From contig JAFLSM010000018.1 of the NCBI GenBank assembly GCA_022510955.1, positions 1-43,005 of the forward strand: a stretch of DNA of 43,005 nucleotides, given 5' to 3'. The notes beneath the pieces were generated by a model, which saw only the letters and a program-made list of their open reading frames with translations, was not told where the DNA came from and searched no databases. This DNA is from Ruminococcus sp. (lineage in GTDB: Bacteria; Bacillota; Clostridia; Oscillospirales; Acutalibacteraceae). Below are positions 17,241 to 24,013 of the stretch, one piece after another; the stretch's first letter is position 1, and each line of letters begins with the position of its first letter. A program made the translations under genes and the position numbers.

Positions 17241-18593
17241 CTAATTGTTTGGTATGTCCTTTCGCTTGCGGTTTGGGAAGTATGCCTCGTTCCATTCGAT
17301 GTATTCTTCGAGTGTAATTTTGCCGTTGGAGCAGTCATCACGCTTTGAAATTGCAGCGTACTTCCATTTCTTAAAATCAGGTTCCTTGATTTGATTGACT
17401 TTTACGCGCGCCCAATAGCGGCGGTAATACTTTCGATAGATTGGCAGGGTCTCGTTCTCTGCCATTTTTATTTTGTAATTTTCTTCGGCGGCGAGGTCGC
17501 GACAGGAACGCATTTCTCCGAAGTGAGTCCGATTGCAATACCGCGCATCATAGTTACCCTTGACGGTAAAATACTGTCCGCAACGTTCGCAACATTTCAG
17601 CTTGACATCGTACTCCATCAGTTTATTAAATTTTAACTCCAAAAACTCTGAAAGGCTCTCGCTACGATATCGGATAACAGGATTGTGGTTATAGTTATGA
17701 AAATACATTAATGTATTCGCATCAATGTCGTGCTCCTCTGCAAATTCAGCAAGCGCTAACGTATCATAATTCGTCGGTTCTTTTCTGTTCCCCGTTATCA
17801 ATCGCTGCTCTTGGTTAAACTGAACTAAAGTCGGCATTTTATTTATCTTTCGATAGAGATAATATCGTGCGGCAGGCGACATGTCCCCCAACACTTCAGG
17901 ATAAAAGTTTTTTTCAAAACAAAACTCCAATAAATACTGATACTCTTCCTGTAGTGTTTTCAGATACTTATAATAGTCAAACATAGCTTCTGACAAATCC
18001 GCATCCTGTTTGATAGACGGCGGAAACATTGCTGAAGCCGTTGAGCCAAACGCTAAGTGGTTTATTAATTTCTTATAGGTGCGATAAATAAGAAAACGAT
18101 TTATATTCTCCTGTATCTCACTTTCCACGTTGGATAATTCTATCTCATCAAATTTATATAATCTGCATCTGACTTCCTCATACAAAGAATCGAAATCGGC
18201 ATACACAAATTCAAATAATGCTTCGCCCAAGGGTAATGTGACGACACTTCCGCTGAGAGGATTGTTTTTCTGTTGCGGTTCGATATCGGGATGCTGATTG
18301 TAAAAAACTCGTTCAAATTCATCAATCTCTGTTGAGTCAATCGGAAATCGAATGTCATCTAAGAACTCTGAATTATTATCAACGCTATGCACCTGCAAAG
18401 ATTTCATCTGCTCCTCTGCTTCAATGCACAGCGCAACAAATTCATCATCAGCGGTTTTCATAAGTTGCGTTGTATTGTTCTCAGGATGGAACGAAGCATA
18501 GACCATACCATCATCAAACGCAACATTCTCTGTTCCAATTCTTTTCAACAGATATTCTTCATAGTCGGTTAATTTGTATTTTGATAAATCCAT
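17241..18593 (-). CDS. DUF6076-like element protein with Cys-rich C-terminal finger
   Basis: 450 residues from ATG 18593 (GAAGGTG just upstream; the TTG at 18641 lacks a ribosome site). It resembles the DUF6076 proteins of unknown function common on mobile elements of gut Clostridia; that name is from memory. The N-terminal 250 residues are acidic and helical. The C-terminal part has LKCCERCGQYFTVKGNYDARYC, a CxxC and Cys pattern of a zinc finger, followed by a basic RKYYRRYWARVKV stretch, so nucleic-acid binding is likely. It is divergent from the HTH gene at 18746, and both promoter regions carry TTGTACAA sites. No catalytic motif seen. Confidence 0.65.
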   Translation of the reverse strand: MDLSKYKLTDYEEYLLKRIGTENVAFDDGMVYASFHPENNTTQLMKTADDEFVALCIEAEEQMKSLQVHSVDNNSEFLDDIRFPIDSTEIDEFERVFYNQHPDIEPQQKNNPLSGSVVTLPLGEALFEFVYADFDSLYEEVRCRLYKFDEIELSNVESEIQENINRFLIYRTYKKLINHLAFGSTASAMFPPSIKQDADLSEAMFDYYKYLKTLQEEYQYLLEFCFEKNFYPEVLGDMSPAARYYLYRKINKMPTLVQFNQEQRLITGNRKEPTNYDTLALAEFAEEHDIDANTLMYFHNYNHNPVIRYRSESLSEFLELKFNKLMEYDVKLKCCERCGQYFTVKGNYDARYCNRTHFGEMRSCRDLAAEENYKIKMAENETLPIYRKYYRRYWARVKVNQIKEPDFKKWKYAAISKRDDCSNGKITLEEYIEWNEAYFPNRKRKDIPNN

Positions 18594-18608
18594 AAACGCA
18601 CCTTCATT

Positions 18609-18703
18609 TTGTACAATCCAAATTTCTTTATAAATCAACAATTCATCTAAGTCTAATTTATATTGTACAAATCTATTGTAAGTTTGTCAATCATCGCTAT
18701 AAT
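18609..18703. promoter_or_regulatory. Divergent control region with two TTGTACAA palindromes
   Basis: TTGTACAA occurs at 18609-18616, just ahead of the minus-strand gene, and at 18663-18670, just ahead of a plus-strand promoter TTGTAA (18676-18681), 16 bases, TATAAT (18698-18703). Two copies of an 8-bp palindrome 54 bases apart suggest one regulator controlling both genes. Confidence 0.5.
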
Positions 18704-18745
18704 AAAAATCAAGGACGTTCTAAGAAAAACAAAAGAGGTGCTAAA

Positions 18746-19045
18746 TTGAAAAAATACAAAGATTATTTTATGTTACCGAACAAGATTTTTGAATTAAAAT
18801 TGAAACCGAGAGACTTCATTGTGTATTGCTGTTTAATTCGTCACAAAGATAACGAGAATCATACTTGCTATCCCTCACGCAAATTGATAGCACAGGAATG
18901 CTGTATCACACCGAGGACGGTTGATAAGGCGTTGGCGAGTTTACAAAGCCTTGGAATGATTCATTTGCAAAACAGAAAAAGAATGAACGGCAGCAACACG
19001 ACCAATCTCTACACGGTTACAGTGCTGTTAGAAAACGCGGCGTAA
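18746..19045 (+). CDS. Small winged-helix (HTH_36/replication-initiator-like) protein
   Basis: 99 residues from TTG 18746, with AGAGGTG five bases upstream. The sequence opens MLPNKIFELKLKPRDFIVY and continues CYPSRKLIAQECCITPRTVDKALASLQSLGMI, the helix-turn-helix of HTH_36 proteins, which often begin plasmid and element replication initiators. Only that N-terminal domain is present, so it is probably a DNA-binding regulator or a shortened initiator. It is divergent from the DUF6076-like gene and may bind the TTGTACAA sites. Confidence 0.7.
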   Translation: MKKYKDYFMLPNKIFELKLKPRDFIVYCCLIRHKDNENHTCYPSRKLIAQECCITPRTVDKALASLQSLGMIHLQNRKRMNGSNTTNLYTVTVLLENAA

Positions 19046-19412
19046 ATTACTATGTGTACTGTAAACTCTGCTTTACAAATAACTATACCCATAGAACTAT
19101 ATAGAGTTCCAACAGAACAAGAGAAAAGTACAGTTTAGAAATTTCAGAAAATCAGAGAATTTCGCTCGGTCGAAAAGAAAGCAGGAGAAAGCCCGACGCC
19201 TATTTGGGGCGCCGGACGAACCACAACAGCCGGCAATGCCGACTGTTAAGCCGTTTTTCGGGGTTTTGTTGTCTCAAAAAATAGGAGTCAATTATAAGGC
19301 TTAGCGCTTTTGACGGCGCTTTCATAGGAGATAAACCTAGAAAAAGCCAGCGTTCAAGCCAAAAACTAACAGCGCTTTGACTGACGTAATCGGAAAATCA
19401 GGGAGGTTTTGA
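19046..19412. other. 367-base non-coding, hairpin-rich region of the element
   Basis: GC-richer than its surroundings and without a supported gene. It has an imperfect hairpin CAGCCGGC-aat-GCCGACTG near 19229-19247, a GC-rich CCCGACGCC...GGCGCCGG stretch near 19189-19214, and AGCGC/GCGCT repeats near 19305-19375. A structured leader RNA for the next gene, a transfer or replication origin, or debris are all possible. I cannot choose. Confidence 0.35.
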
Positions 19413-19823
19413 ATGTATAACGAGGACAAAAAGGAACGATTCACTTTGTGGATGAATCACTCCACTTTCGATAAGGTCGAGAAGATTTATCGCGAAGATA
19501 ACTGCGAAAAGAAAAGTGAATTTATTGAAAAAGCGGTTAATTTTTACTGCGGATATTTGAATATGAACAAGAGCGAAGAATTTCTTTCTCCCGTTCTTAA
19601 TGATGTAATTAAAAAGCAATTTACTCAAAGCAATAAAAGAATCAGCAGACTGATTTTCAAATTGGCTGTTGAACTTGCTATCACAATGAATATTGTTGCT
19701 TTCAATCAGGGAGTAGATAAAGAAGTTCTCAAAACCTTGCGCGGTGAGTGCGTAAAGGAAGTTAAGAAAACGAACGACATCTTCACCTTTGATGACGCGG
19801 ACGATTGGCAGAAAGGATTGTGA
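19413..19823 (+). CDS. Ribbon-helix-helix-like small element protein
   Basis: 136 residues. The start RFTLWMNHSTFDKVEKIY followed by KKSEFIEKAVNFYCGYL has the beta-strand, helix, turn, helix (SEFIEKAV) pattern of Arc/MetJ ribbon-helix-helix DNA-binding proteins. The C-terminal part is helical and unassigned. GGGAGG lies six bases before ATG 19413. It heads a run of three genes ending in the recombinase (next gene 44 bases on), so it may control integration or excision, for example as a directionality factor. That role is inference. Confidence 0.6.
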   Translation: MYNEDKKERFTLWMNHSTFDKVEKIYREDNCEKKSEFIEKAVNFYCGYLNMNKSEEFLSPVLNDVIKKQFTQSNKRISRLIFKLAVELAITMNIVAFNQGVDKEVLKTLRGECVKEVKKTNDIFTFDDADDWQKGL

Positions 19824-19867
19824 TTAATTGAACAAGAAAAGTTAATAATAACCAGTGAGGTGATTTC

Positions 19868-20098
19868 TTGAGAATCGAGGTAAAGGAAAAGCCTTGCAAG
19901 ATGGTTTTGTTTTATCTGAACCACAAAGAAGCCGCCGACCAAAAACTGCGGCAATCTCTTAAAGAGAATGCGCGGATATGGAAAGAGCAGTCTTTTCTTT
20001 CTGTGGTGGTGGAATCGGGAGCAGATGATTTAGAGGACTCTCTATACTGCTTGATGAAGCAAAACCGCAAGGCTGTCGCTGAAAAGCTATCGGCGTAA
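19868..20098 (+). CDS. Small conserved-looking protein before the recombinase
   Basis: 76 residues from TTG 19868, with GAGGTGAT five bases upstream. I do not recognise a named family. The sequence opens with two beta-like strands (MRIEVKEKPCKMVLFYLNHK), then acidic and basic helices; there is no transmembrane segment or catalytic motif. Position 112 bases before the recombinase makes it a candidate recombination directionality factor or recombinase regulator. Some serine-recombinase modules carry such a small gene. Confidence 0.55.
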   Translation: MRIEVKEKPCKMVLFYLNHKEAADQKLRQSLKENARIWKEQSFLSVVVESGADDLEDSLYCLMKQNRKAVAEKLSA

Positions 20099-20172
20099 AT
20101 TCGAGTGCGACCGCGCTCGAATACATAAATTCTTTTACCAATTATTTCATCTGGCTATTATAAAAATCGTGT

Positions 20173-20180
20173 GATACAAT
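20173..20180 (+). promoter_or_regulatory. Possible sigma-E-like -10 box before the recombinase
   Basis: GATACAAT at 20173-20180 differs by one base from the sporulation sigma-E -10 consensus CATACAAT and lies 30 bases before the recombinase ATG. I find no good -35 for sigma-E or sigma-A, so this is weak. It is worth noting because the recombinases of skin elements in Bacillus are under sigma-E. Confidence 0.25.
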
Positions 20181-20210
20181 GTTGTCAACAAACATATCGG
20201 AGACGATAAT

Positions 20211-22334
20211 ATGACGGAAAAATTCTATATTGCGGCGTACTGCCGTATCTCAGTGGACGATGAACTGAATAAAGAAAACACCTCTATTGAAAACCAGAAA
20301 GCAATCATCGAGGACTATGTAAGACAAAACTTTCCTAACTCGGAGCTTGACTTCTACGAGGACAGGGACAAAAGCGGATACACCTTTGAGCAACGAGAAG
20401 GCTACCAAAAGCTAAGGCGCAAGCTGTTCAAAAATCAATACGACATTCTGATTATCAAAGACCTTTCAAGATTCTCCAGACGAAACGGTGCGGGCTTGGT
20501 AGAACTCGAAGCTTTGCGTGATGAAGGAATACGGATTATCGCAATCGGCGACGGAATTGACTATCCGACCAATGACGACTGGCTACGGATTCAAATCTAC
20601 TTCTTCATGAACGAAATGCCTGTCACCGACACCTCAAAAAAGGTGCGGAATGTTATCAAACGGCGACAGCAGGACGGCAAATGGATATGCTCTGTTCCCT
20701 ATGGCTATGTGATTACGAATAGCAAAACGATGGCATTTGAGGTGGAACATACTGAAGCGGTGGTCGTGCAAAAGGTGTATGAGTTGTACAATCAAGGCTG
20801 GGGATACAAGAAAATCGCTAACTACCTGACAGACCAACACATTCCCACACCGCGAATGAACGAGCGAGCAAGAAAGGAAGCGCGCGGCGAGGAGTGTCAC
20901 CTAAAAGCAAAGCCGCAGTGGAGTATTGCAACCATTCAAGGGATTTTGACAAACGACTTTTACATCGGTACACTCCGTCAGGGAAAATACACGCGCAAGA
21001 AAATCAACGGACAGGACATTAAAAAGGACGAGAGCGACCACATTGTATTTCTTAAAAACCACGAGCCGATTATCGACTACCGTGTGTTCGCAACCGCGCA
21101 AAATGCAATGAAGGAGCGAACCAAAAGCAACTATAGAGGTATCAAAAAATTCACCAACGCATACTCAGGCTTGATGGTCTGCGGCGACTGCGGAAGTCCG
21201 ATGTTCCCGATGAGCAGAAGCGATATGAAGGAAGCATACCGCTGCGGAGAGTATCACAAGCGCGGCACAAAAGCCTGCACAAGCCATCACATTCGCGTGG
21301 AAACTCTCGATGCAATTGTCAAGGAGTATCTCCGAATGGTGTGCGATACCTCTTCGGGAATGATTGATAAACTGCAACAAACCATCGCCGAGGAAGAAAG
21401 TCATATTCAATCAACCAACAATACGCTTGACCAATTGGAAGAAATGATTGCCGATACCAAAGCAGAGAAAAAGGCTCTCATACGGCAATGCGCACGAGAC
21501 ATTGCCCGAAAGCCAAATCAGGAAAACGATATTCAAGAAACCTATGACGAGCTGATTGCGGAGTGTGACGAACGGATTGAAGGACTTCAAAATCAAATCA
21601 AGATGACCTACGATAAACACAACACTGTAATTGAGGCCAACCGAACCGCAAAGCTTGCGATAGATCTTTTCAATGAAATACTGGACAAGGAGAAGTTAGA
21701 GAAAAACGACCTTGAACTGCTGATTGAGAAAATCTACATCTACGAGGATCACATTCACATTAAGCTAAAAAATGATATTGACAGTATTCTGAAAAGCGGT
21801 ACGGAAAAGCTCTCAACGGTTAAAACACAAGACCGTAAAAACGCACCCGATAAGGTATTTTCTGTCAATGTTATCAGTGACGGCGACCCGTTGGAAATTT
21901 ACACTGCAACCGACGGTGAGGTTATTTTTAAGAAATACTCGCCCGTTGGTGAACTTTCTGCCTTTGCAGGTCAATATGCAGATGTACTTGCACGCATAAG
22001 CGCATTGCCAACTTTGATTTGCGACAAAGATCATGTGGTAGCTGCCTCAGGTGTTTCTAAACGAGAGTTTCTGGAACGCAGAGTAAGCACTATTTTGGAA
22101 AGCTATATGGAAAACCGAAAAAGTTATGCCGCAACTCAGCAAAGTGCAAACAGTGTACAACCGATTGAGGGTGTAGAACACAGTGCCGCTGTAATTTATC
22201 CGATTATCGCATCAGGTGATGTTACGGGTGCAGTCGTTATGCTCAGCGGTGAGAGTATGAAAGTACCGTCAAACACTGAAATTAAGCTTGCACAGTCAGC
22301 AGCTGCATTCTTAGGCAAGCAAATGGAAGAATAA
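20211..22334 (+). CDS. Large serine recombinase fused in frame to the C-terminal part of SpoVT
   Basis: 707 residues. Residues 1-557 are a large serine recombinase: resolvase domain with Arg12 and catalytic Ser14 in YCRISVDDE, DLSRFSRR helix, recombinase domain (PYGYV onward), zinc ribbon VCGDCGSPMF...CGEYHKRGTKAC and a coiled coil at about 385-470. Residues 558-707 are SpoVT residues 31-180 because the frame crosses attR without a stop. In the excised circle the same frame would instead end with 25 residues from the left end (stop at 5201), giving a 585-residue enzyme. All catalytic residues look intact. ATG 20211 has GGAGACG upstream. It should catalyse both integration and, with a partner, excision. 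Confidence 0.93.
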   Translation: MTEKFYIAAYCRISVDDELNKENTSIENQKAIIEDYVRQNFPNSELDFYEDRDKSGYTFEQREGYQKLRRKLFKNQYDILIIKDLSRFSRRNGAGLVELEALRDEGIRIIAIGDGIDYPTNDDWLRIQIYFFMNEMPVTDTSKKVRNVIKRRQQDGKWICSVPYGYVITNSKTMAFEVEHTEAVVVQKVYELYNQGWGYKKIANYLTDQHIPTPRMNERARKEARGEECHLKAKPQWSIATIQGILTNDFYIGTLRQGKYTRKKINGQDIKKDESDHIVFLKNHEPIIDYRVFATAQNAMKERTKSNYRGIKKFTNAYSGLMVCGDCGSPMFPMSRSDMKEAYRCGEYHKRGTKACTSHHIRVETLDAIVKEYLRMVCDTSSGMIDKLQQTIAEEESHIQSTNNTLDQLEEMIADTKAEKKALIRQCARDIARKPNQENDIQETYDELIAECDERIEGLQNQIKMTYDKHNTVIEANRTAKLAIDLFNEILDKEKLEKNDLELLIEKIYIYEDHIHIKLKNDIDSILKSGTEKLSTVKTQDRKNAPDKVFSVNVISDGDPLEIYTATDGEVIFKKYSPVGELSAFAGQYADVLARISALPTLICDKDHVVAASGVSKREFLERRVSTILESYMENRKSYAATQQSANSVQPIEGVEHSAAVIYPIIASGDVTGAVVMLSGESMKVPSNTEIKLAQSAAAFLGKQMEE
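21863..21890 (+). other. attR junction (left attP arm plus core)
   Basis: TGTCAATGTT (21863-21872) is the exact reverse complement of the arm at 5132-5141. The core GGCGACCCG (21882-21890) repeats that at 5115-5123, after which spoVT homology resumes (TTGGAAATT encoding LEI). Nine and eight bases separate the arms from the core, so attP is symmetric about the core GA (21885-21886). Confidence 0.8.
21882..22334 (+). pseudogene. spoVT: 3' part of spoVT (GAF-like sensor domain)
   Basis: Codons 31-180 of spoVT. After GDPLEIYTATDGEVIFKKYSP, the end of the AbrB domain, comes the GAF-like domain (FAGQYADVLARISALPTLIC, AASGVSKREFLERR, VIYPIIASGDVTGAVVML) ending LGKQMEE, very like Bacillus SpoVT, 178 residues. 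It has no start of its own here and is only translated as the tail of the recombinase. Fused to codons 1-33 it gives a complete protein with no base lost. Without the N-terminal half it should not bind DNA. Confidence 0.92.
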
Positions 22335-22404
22335 ACAGCCAGTTGGTTGCACCTGTCCGAGTAGATAGAGTTTATTTTTTATAAACCTTTTGTGCCCGAC
22401 TGTT
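22335..22404 (+). other. Structured spacer after spoVT
   Basis: Contains CTGTCCGAGTAGATAGA (22353-22369), which resembles the loop of the 4775-4887 repeat (CTGTCCGAGTTTAGATAGA at 4822-4840), and a short GTTTAT/ATAAAC hairpin. So pieces of one intergenic repeat stand on both sides of the spoVT locus. No gene. Confidence 0.35.
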
Positions 22405-22456
22405 ATGTACAAGCAATTTCCTATAAAATAAATTTTAACATGCTCTCTTTAGCATT

Positions 22457-22509
22457 AAAAGCTATTTCATGAACACCATTACAGTGACTTGTGAAATAGC
22501 TTTTATTTT
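22457..22509 (+). terminator. Terminator of the spoVT/recombinase transcript
   Basis: AAAAGCTATTTCA (22457-22469) pairs exactly with 22492-22504, followed by ATTTTT. It is the first strong hairpin after the spoVT stop codon. Confidence 0.75.
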
Positions 22510-22530
22510 TATGTATACCAAAATATATGC

Positions 22531-22568
22531 CAAAAGACCTGCTTTTATATAAACAAGCAGGTCTTTTG
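22531..22568 (-). terminator. Terminator of the flavodoxin operon
   Basis: CAAAAGACCTGCTT (22531-22544) pairs exactly with 22555-22568. It lies just downstream of the flavodoxin stop (22605) on the minus strand, with A/T-rich flanks on both sides. Confidence 0.8.
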
Positions 22569-22604
22569 ACAAAAATATGAAATGGTATTAACTGTTTAAT
22601 AGAA

Positions 22605-23021
22605 TCAGGCAAGTGCTGCACCAAGTGCCTTGCAATTTGCTGTTGCTTCATCATCAGGAACATCATTGCAAATTACACTTTCCGAAACAAGGTTTGCTCC
22701 TTTTGTTTTGCAAGTGTCCTCCCAATTACGCATCCACTCTCCGTCGCCCCAGCCGTAAGAACCAAATAGGGCAACATTTTTGCCTGTAATATCACATGCG
22801 TTAAATGCAGGTTCAAACTCGCTGTCTTCAAGTTCCTCTGCTCCCATTGCAGGACAACCAAAGGCGATTGAATCATATGTTGAAACTGTCGATATGTCAA
22901 AATCAGAAACATTAGTAAGTGTTACATCGGCACCCTTTTCTTTTGCACCTTCTGCAACAGCATTAGCCATTGCCTCTGTATTGCCTGTTCCTGTCCAAAA
23001 TACTACTGCTACTTTACTCAT
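22605..23021 (-). CDS. Flavodoxin
   Basis: 138 residues, a short-chain flavodoxin: FMN-binding electron carrier that can replace ferredoxin when iron is scarce. The phosphate loop WTGTGNTEAMA is at residues 9-19, and FGCPAMGAEELED and FGSYGWGDGEWM form the 60s and 90s FMN loops. A weak AAGGTTTGAG precedes ATG 23021. It follows the DUF3793 gene by 20 bases in the same direction, so both belong to one operon with an iron-type operator upstream. Induction under iron limitation is expected from family and context. Confidence 0.93.
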   Translation of the reverse strand: MSKVAVVFWTGTGNTEAMANAVAEGAKEKGADVTLTNVSDFDISTVSTYDSIAFGCPAMGAEELEDSEFEPAFNACDITGKNVALFGSYGWGDGEWMRNWEDTCKTKGANLVSESVICNDVPDDEATANCKALGAALA

Positions 23022-23041
23022 TATTACTCAAACCTTTCGCT

Positions 23042-23599
23042 TCATTTTAAAGTGGTCACAGTAAGCTTTTGAAGAGTTGTTCCCTGTAACCATTTGGAAT
23101 AATAGATGTCAGAACATTTTCTAAATTTATTGAACTTCTTTACAGCCTGTTCTTCATCGCCGTAGACCTTCCAAAGCCCTGCACATTTGCAGCCGCTTCC
23201 CTTGTGAAGAATAAATCCGTAAACATCCTCGGGAGGATAACCAAGGAAAAGTCCTATTTCATGCGGAAACTCAGTACAAGTGCTCACTCTTTGCTTGAGT
23301 TTTGCAATGCAGCTGTTCATATCAAGTGAATGGTAGCCCTGATTTTTAAGCAGCTTGCAAGCGTATTCATCAGATAAATCAGAGGCAAGCAAGGAAGGAC
23401 GAAAAACATAAATTAAAACCCTGCCATTGCCAAACTTTAGTGGTATCACCTGAACGCCCTTATTGCTGAAAATTCTGTTTAGCCTTGCAATGAAATCTTT
23501 AAGTTCTTGTTTGGTGTTATAATTTGTGCTAAACAGGTTTCCTGTTTTAATTCCGGCAAGAGTAGGCGAACAGTGTTTAATAATTAAATCTTCTGACAT
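23042..23599 (-). CDS. DUF3793 family protein
   Basis: 185 residues from ATG 23599, with AAAGGAG seven bases upstream; the longer frame from 23638 has no ribosome site. The family has unknown function and is often found beside flavodoxin and iron or heme genes in Clostridia. The signature HCSPTLAGIKTGNLF at the N-terminus and EFPHEIGLFLGYPPEDVYGF in the middle are clear, with a Cys-rich GSGCKCAGLWKVYG further on. The GTTAGT-N4-ACTAAC palindrome lies 72 bases before the start. A link to iron or redox control comes from context only. Confidence 0.85.
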   Translation of the reverse strand: MSEDLIIKHCSPTLAGIKTGNLFSTNYNTKQELKDFIARLNRIFSNKGVQVIPLKFGNGRVLIYVFRPSLLASDLSDEYACKLLKNQGYHSLDMNSCIAKLKQRVSTCTEFPHEIGLFLGYPPEDVYGFILHKGSGCKCAGLWKVYGDEEQAVKKFNKFRKCSDIYYSKWLQGTTLQKLTVTTLK

Positions 23600-23660
23600 C
23601 TGCTTACTCCTTTTGATAATTGATAGTTGATAAACCACAAATATTATCTGCGAATCTCTT

Positions 23661-23698
23661 TAGAAATTGAGTTAGTGCTTACTAACTTAGTTTCTAAG
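23661..23698. promoter_or_regulatory. Iron-type operator before the DUF3793-flavodoxin operon
   Basis: GTTAGT-gctt-ACTAAC (23671-23686) is a perfect palindrome of the GTTAGY-N4-RCTAAC kind repeated in the feo region. It is nested in a longer dyad (23661-23698, 15 of 17 pairs). A DtxR-family repressor is the expected ligand. Confidence 0.65.
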
Positions 23699-24013
23699 GA
23701 AAAACATCTAATAAGATGTTTCCCTTTTGCAAGTATAAATATACCACTATGTAAATAATTATTCAGCTCTTGCAGGACGATATATGCTCCATTCAGACAA
23801 TAATTTTTTGCAGTAAATTAGGGACAGCTTTCTACCGTCCCTGAAAGGAGAAGAGATATTATGAATAATTACCCGGCAAAGTAATTATTATTTAATATCA
23901 GTGTCGGAACCACACAAACACTGTATGAACAAACTCTCTGTATCTGTTCAACAATTAAATTATATCACCATTATTTTATATTAACGGCTCTCAATAGACA
24001 TTTTATAATCCAT
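23699..24013. other. Spacer between DUF3793 and the AraC gene, with a possible 7-codon ORF
   Basis: No ordinary gene. It has a short hairpin near 23698-23722, a hairpin AGGGAC...GTCCCT near 23820-23842, and on the plus strand AAAGGAG (23844-23850) followed by ATG at 23861 and a 7-codon frame MNNYPAK ending at 23884. The ribosome site is strong for so short a frame. It may be a leader peptide or chance. Confidence 0.35.

Larger units (their letters stand above)
5115..21890. mobile_element. 16.8-kb serine-recombinase element inserted in spoVT
   Basis: The boundaries are set by the 9-bp direct repeat GGCGACCCG at 5115-5123 and 21882-21890, at the point where spoVT homology stops on the left and resumes on the right. 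The repeat unit length is 16,767 bases. The cargo comprises AbiE-type toxin-antitoxin genes, a decayed ABC ATPase, a TnpV-like gene, a type I restriction-modification operon, phage minor capsid and adenine methylase relics, several regulators, two small genes and a large serine recombinase at the right end. No relaxase, type IV secretion or complete phage structural genes are present, so it is a non-conjugative, prophage-derived integrative element. The layout resembles skin-type elements that interrupt sporulation genes. Confidence 0.9.

Noticed and set aside
5115..21890. Conjugative element or complete prophage
   Set aside because: No relaxase, coupling protein, type IV secretion, terminase, portal or tail genes between the att sites; only a capsid relic.
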